In this document: positions 30,606 through 33,554 of the stretch, one piece after another
Layout of the letters: every line of letters starts with the position of its first letter
Numbering within the stretch: position 1 is the stretch's first letter
Source: Rugosibacter sp.
GTDB lineage: Bacteria; Pseudomonadota; Gammaproteobacteria; Burkholderiales; Rhodocyclaceae
DNA length: 33,554 nucleotides
Assembly (NCBI GenBank): GCA_011620215.1
Contig: WOZP01000144.1
Span: forward strand, 1 to 33,554
Direction of reading: 5' to 3'
Program-made: the position numbers and the translations under genes
Notes under the pieces: model-generated
The model's input: the letters and a program-made list of their open reading frames with translations, nothing else
The model's database searches: none
What the model was told of the DNA's origin: nothing

Positions 30606-31829
30606 CTAAAAACTGAATTGTGCGTTAGCCACTATAATTTTGTCCCGATAAGGGAATCCCGAATAGTTTGATTCACGCTCCTCATTGGACAACGTCATGC
30701 TAAGTTTCAGGCTTGTAATTGGGACATAACTAACTGACAAAGAGGCAACGTTCAGTCTGTCTTTACGCTTCTCGATGCTACTCAGTATTGCGACGGGGTC
30801 CCCCAAGAAATCACGCACTCGCCGTTCGACTGACGCCTGCATGGATGTCTTGGCTGTCGGCATCCAGGTTGCGCCCAGACCGATACCTCGCGTGACTACA
30901 TAGCTTGACAAGATGTCATCCTGCGCCCCGATTTCCCGTCGTGTGGTGATGTTGAGCTGCGTCGATCCAGACATCAGCCAAGACCACGAGAGACGTCCTG
31001 TCACCCCTGAAAAATCACGCACCTTCACCTGCTTGTGATTACGCTTCACACCAGCAACAAGGGCATCGACTCGGCTTGCCCCCGTCAGGCGATACCCCAA
31101 GTTGCCCTCGATTTCATCTTGTGAGTAACTATTATCAACAAGACCATTCGGTGTCGGCTCGCGATTCGGGTAGTCACCCTCGGTACGGCGTAAGCGCAAG
31201 GCAAGAGAGTCTCCATTACGTGGCATAAATTTGGCGACCGCTTCAGCACCATTGGCCTCGAATTTTCCCGTTTCACGCAAGTCCGAGCTGTTATCACTCT
31301 TCGCCTGGAACATACTCACCCCCACCGACCAGTCTGGATGCAACCAGTAATTAGCGCCATAAGACAGTCGTTGGTAGGTATTGAGACTCTTCACCGGACT
31401 GCGAAAATCACTAAAACCTGTCAAGCTTTTATTCCGCGAAAAAGCAACTTCGCCGTGCCATCGGTTGCCTAGCACCCAATCCCAAACACCTTTGATATTC
31501 GACCCGTCGTAATCAAGAAAATTGAACTGTGCATAGCGCACGCGACTGGCATTCAAGTCAGCATGCAAACGCTGTCTGCCTAGCAGCTTATCCATAACAA
31601 CACCCACGGAAGTGATGGTAGTGCTATCCGCACGCTGACCAGTACCGATCTGCGACTGCAAACTCACATCGTCAGGTAACCGGAACACATTGCTATCGTG
31701 CATGACGCTCTGGTTAAGATTGAAATTAAAGACATCTGCCTCGTCGGCACGTACACCACCAACCCACGCAGTACTGCATGTAGCGACGAGCAAGGGCAAC
31801 CAGCGACGGTAGTTATTAATGCTTTGCAT
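30606..31829 (-). CDS. epsL: EpsL, outer-membrane beta-barrel of the EPS locus
   Basis: A 407-residue protein with a signal peptide ending near VGGVRA-DE. The mature part alternates hydrophobic and polar residues in strands such as RLSYGANYWLHPDWSVGVSM, GNLGYRLTGASRVDALVAGV and SMTLSNEERESNY. It ends in a terminal Phe (IIVANAQFSF), as outer-membrane barrels do. This matches EpsL proteins of XrtB/PEP-CTERM EPS loci, the probable outer-membrane exit for the polymer. It is transcribed away from epsB across a 158-base gap. It is separated from the epsD-I block by the PEP-CTERM cargo genes. No terminator was seen after it; a copy of the 26-bp repeat lies downstream. Confidence 0.88.
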   Translation of the reverse strand: MQSINNYRRWLPLLVATCSTAWVGGVRADEADVFNFNLNQSVMHDSNVFRLPDDVSLQSQIGTGQRADSTTITSVGVVMDKLLGRQRLHADLNASRVRYAQFNFLDYDGSNIKGVWDWVLGNRWHGEVAFSRNKSLTGFSDFRSPVKSLNTYQRLSYGANYWLHPDWSVGVSMFQAKSDNSSDLRETGKFEANGAEAVAKFMPRNGDSLALRLRRTEGDYPNREPTPNGLVDNSYSQDEIEGNLGYRLTGASRVDALVAGVKRNHKQVKVRDFSGVTGRLSWSWLMSGSTQLNITTRREIGAQDDILSSYVVTRGIGLGATWMPTAKTSMQASVERRVRDFLGDPVAILSSIEKRKDRLNVASLSVSYVPITSLKLSMTLSNEERESNYSGFPYRDKIIVANAQFSF

Positions 31830-31876
31830 GGATCCGGAATTCTAAGCACCGGATGTGACCGTTTCCTTACACAGGC

Positions 31877-31904
31877 AATTTACTTCGCGAGAAGTCTTGA
31901 TCAA
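31877..31904 (-). promoter_or_regulatory. epsL: Candidate epsL promoter with operator-like inverted repeat
   Basis: On the - strand TTGATC (31904-31899) and TAAATT (31882-31877) are 16 bases apart. Between them lies the inverted repeat ACTTC-GCGA-GAAGT (31882-31895). TTGATC belongs to the palindrome TTGATCAA (31897-31904), whose + strand reading also gives a -35-like box 15 bases before TAAATC toward epsB. A shared control site for epsL and epsB is possible. Confidence 0.35.
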
Positions 31905-31987
31905 AAACAAACCGTCATAAATCTCTCATGTTCACGCTGTAGAGTGGCTAGCTCAAGTACTTTCATATTATCAACCATCCATCTCAC

Positions 31988-33385
31988 ATGCTCTCCGCTC
32001 TGGGTCATCAGCAAAGCTTGCTTCGTTCGCAGCTCAGCATCCACTCGTTGCTCGGCATTTTTCTCGACCCACTGATCATTATCGCCAGCCTGTTTGGTGT
32101 CGCCTTTTTTCATGAAGAAACAATTGATGCACCATATGTCATCCTGGCGCTGATCGTATTTTCGCTCAGCTTTCCGGGAACATCGCGGCTAAACGACCGC
32201 TTTCGCAAGCTGCTTCGCGATATCGTCATCAGCTGGGTCATGCTGGCAGCCATCCTGTTTTTCTTCGGCTATGCCAGCGGCTATCTCAATCAGTTTTCGC
32301 AACAGGTGATGCTCTCCTGGTTCCTGGTCACGCCGACTGTGTTAGTCGCCGCGAATGAGATGGCCCGACGCCTAGTGCCACGAATCCTCTCGCTAGAAGG
32401 CTATCAGCGAACGGCAGTGATCGTTGGCATCAGTGAGACCGGTCTGCGTTTAACAAAGCATTTCCACGACAAGCCCTATTTAGGCACCCGGGTGATCGGT
32501 TTCTTTGACGACCGCGATAGTCAACGTCTTAACGACCCATTGGTGAAACGCAATTTGCTGGGCAAGATGGACATGCTTGCAGAATTCGTCAGGAAGAACG
32601 GCATTGATTTGATCTACATTACGCTCCCAATGACGACGCAGCCACGCATCCTTGCTTTACTAGAAGACCTGCGCGACACAACCGCCTCGATCTACTTCGC
32701 ACCTGACATCTTTGTTACCGACCTGATTCAGGGGCAAGTAGACGATGTAGCCGGTATGCCGGTCGTAGCCGTGTGCGACACACCATTTAACGGCGTGAAT
32801 GGCCTGATCAAGCGTGGCAGTGACATCATTCTGTCACTCCTGATTCTCGTTCTCATCGCGCCGATCATGCTGGCTATCGCCATCGGTGTAAAGATAAGCT
32901 CACCCGGTACTATTCTCTTCAAACAACGGCGCTATGGGGTGGACGGCAAAGAAATCATCGTCTACAAGTTCCGCTCCATGACCGTCTGCGAGGATGGGGC
33001 TCACGTTACGCAGGCGTCAAAGAATGACAAACGCGTCACACCGTTCGGTGCCATCCTGCGCAGAACTTCTCTTGATGAACTGCCACAATTTATAAATGTA
33101 TTACAAGGGCGCATGAGCATCGTCGGCCCCCGCCCCCACGCTGTCGCCCATAACGAACTCTACCGCAAGCTTATCAGGGGCTACATGGTGCGGCACAAGG
33201 TCAAGCCCGGCATCACTGGCTGGGCGCAGGTAAGTGGCTACCGTGGCGAAACCGACACAGTAGATAAAATGCAAAAACGTATTGAGTACGACTTGGAATA
33301 TCTACGCCATTGGTCACTCGGACTCGACTTATGGATCATCATGAAAACTATTCTTATCGTCGCACGTGACCAGCATGCGTACTGA
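31988..33385 (+). CDS. epsB: EpsB, undecaprenyl-phosphate glucose phosphotransferase
   Basis: A 465-residue polyisoprenyl-phosphate hexose-1-phosphate transferase that starts the repeat unit on undecaprenyl phosphate in the inner membrane. Four N-terminal helices (about 22-130) precede a Rossmann-like domain ([15 protein letters not shown]). The C-terminal sugar-transferase domain (about 275-465) shows [64 protein letters not shown] and [15 protein letters not shown]. This is the WcaJ/EpsB class. The upstream frame closes quickly, so the ATG at 31988 stands although its ribosome site is weak. Its last 11 bases overlap a VanZ-like gene. Glucose is the usual substrate; galactose is possible. 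Confidence 0.95.
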   Translation: MLSALGHQQSLLRSQLSIHSLLGIFLDPLIIIASLFGVAFFHEETIDAPYVILALIVFSLSFPGTSRLNDRFRKLLRDIVISWVMLAAILFFFGYASGYLNQFSQQVMLSWFLVTPTVLVAANEMARRLVPRILSLEGYQRTAVIVGISETGLRLTKHFHDKPYLGTRVIGFFDDRDSQRLNDPLVKRNLLGKMDMLAEFVRKNGIDLIYITLPMTTQPRILALLEDLRDTTASIYFAPDIFVTDLIQGQVDDVAGMPVVAVCDTPFNGVNGLIKRGSDIILSLLILVLIAPIMLAIAIGVKISSPGTILFKQRRYGVDGKEIIVYKFRSMTVCEDGAHVTQASKNDKRVTPFGAILRRTSLDELPQFINVLQGRMSIVGPRPHAVAHNELYRKLIRGYMVRHKVKPGITGWAQVSGYRGETDTVDKMQKRIEYDLEYLRHWSLGLDLWIIMKTILIVARDQHAY

Positions 33386-33554
33386 TCCAGCGAGTCGGGG
33401 CCGCTTAATCAGCATTATCGCAGCGGCTCTACTGGTTATTTTCTTGTTTATCTCCGCACCATCAACCGGCGGAATTTTTGTTCCACCTTGGGACAAGCTG
33501 GCGCACTTTACCTTCTACGGTGCCATTGCTTTTCTGCTTGCCATGGGTTTGGGC
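33375..33554 (+). CDS. VanZ-like membrane protein, 5' part (cut by window end)
   Basis: Not in the track because it runs off the window. The ATG at 33375 overlaps the epsB end by 11 bases. The 60 visible residues have a short basic start (RTDPASRGR), a first helix (LISIIAAALLVIFLFISA), then PPWDKLAHFTFYGAIAFLLA. The DKLAHF-YGAIAF pattern is typical of VanZ-like proteins, small membrane proteins often found in EPS/exosortase loci with unclear function. The rest of the gene lies beyond the window. Confidence 0.75.
   Translation, partial: MRTDPASRGRLISIIAAALLVIFLFISAPSTGGIFVPPWDKLAHFTFYGAIAFLLAMGLG

Noticed and set aside
30562-30609. 15-codon micro-ORF (MLQRYRRFDEDTEKI) with AGGGG upstream
   Set aside because: It has a plausible ribosome site but is tiny, unrecognised, and overlaps the epsL 3' end. 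Nothing else supports it.

Overview
The window looks like a chromosomal segment of a betaproteobacterium (Nitrosomonadales, Methylophilales or Rhodocyclales type). The main reason is a complete-looking exosortase B / EpsI / EpsDEFG / EpsL / EpsB exopolysaccharide (EPS) locus with PEP-CTERM cargo genes, an arrangement known mainly from Betaproteobacteria. No rRNA, tRNA or CRISPR array was seen. The taxonomic call is inference from gene content only.

Region 1 (1-4.2 kb, + strand) is a small catabolic or detoxification group: a beta-class glutathione S-transferase, an SRPBCC-fold protein, an HpaB-type flavin-dependent aromatic monooxygenase, and a separate limonene-epoxide-hydrolase-like protein. 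Between them (3.26-3.67 kb) lie two dead genes on the - strand: the C-terminal Fis-type helix-turn-helix of a sigma54-dependent activator, broken by an in-frame stop, and the C-terminal end of an IS3-family transposase. At 4.2-4.8 kb a shredded IS30-family transposase is fused to an orphan signal peptide.

Region 2 (4.9-23.0 kb, - strand) is the EPS operon. In transcription order it runs epsD, epsE, epsF, epsG, exosortase B, epsI, gmd, a methyltransferase, fcl, wzy, a GH39-like glycoside hydrolase, wzx, a three-domain glycosyltransferase (GT2-GT4-GT4), a GT4 enzyme and a WecG/TagA enzyme. Five junctions use 4-bp ATGA overlaps. EpsB (32.0-33.4 kb, + strand) should start the repeat unit on undecaprenyl phosphate. 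The glycosyltransferases extend it, Gmd and Fcl supply GDP-L-fucose, Wzx flips it, Wzy polymerises it under EpsF/EpsG control, and EpsE with the EpsL barrel would export it.

Region 3 (23.1-30.4 kb) separates epsD from epsL. It holds a UshA-like 5'-nucleotidase and five secreted proteins with PEP-CTERM tails: one unknown, one FxDxF-like, a trypsin-like protease with an intact triad, a lamin-tail-domain protein and an SdiA-regulated-like beta-propeller. These are the likely substrates of the exosortase B encoded in the same locus. Several genes here end in clear intrinsic terminators.

Region 4 (30.6-33.55 kb) has epsL (-), a short divergent promoter region, epsB (+), and the start of a VanZ-like gene cut by the window end.

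The least explained signals are a 26-bp dispersed repeat with four copies (one forming the 3' end of the exosortase gene), a two-motif MshEN-like (cyclic-di-GMP-binding type) domain on EpsG, and the three-domain glycosyltransferase.
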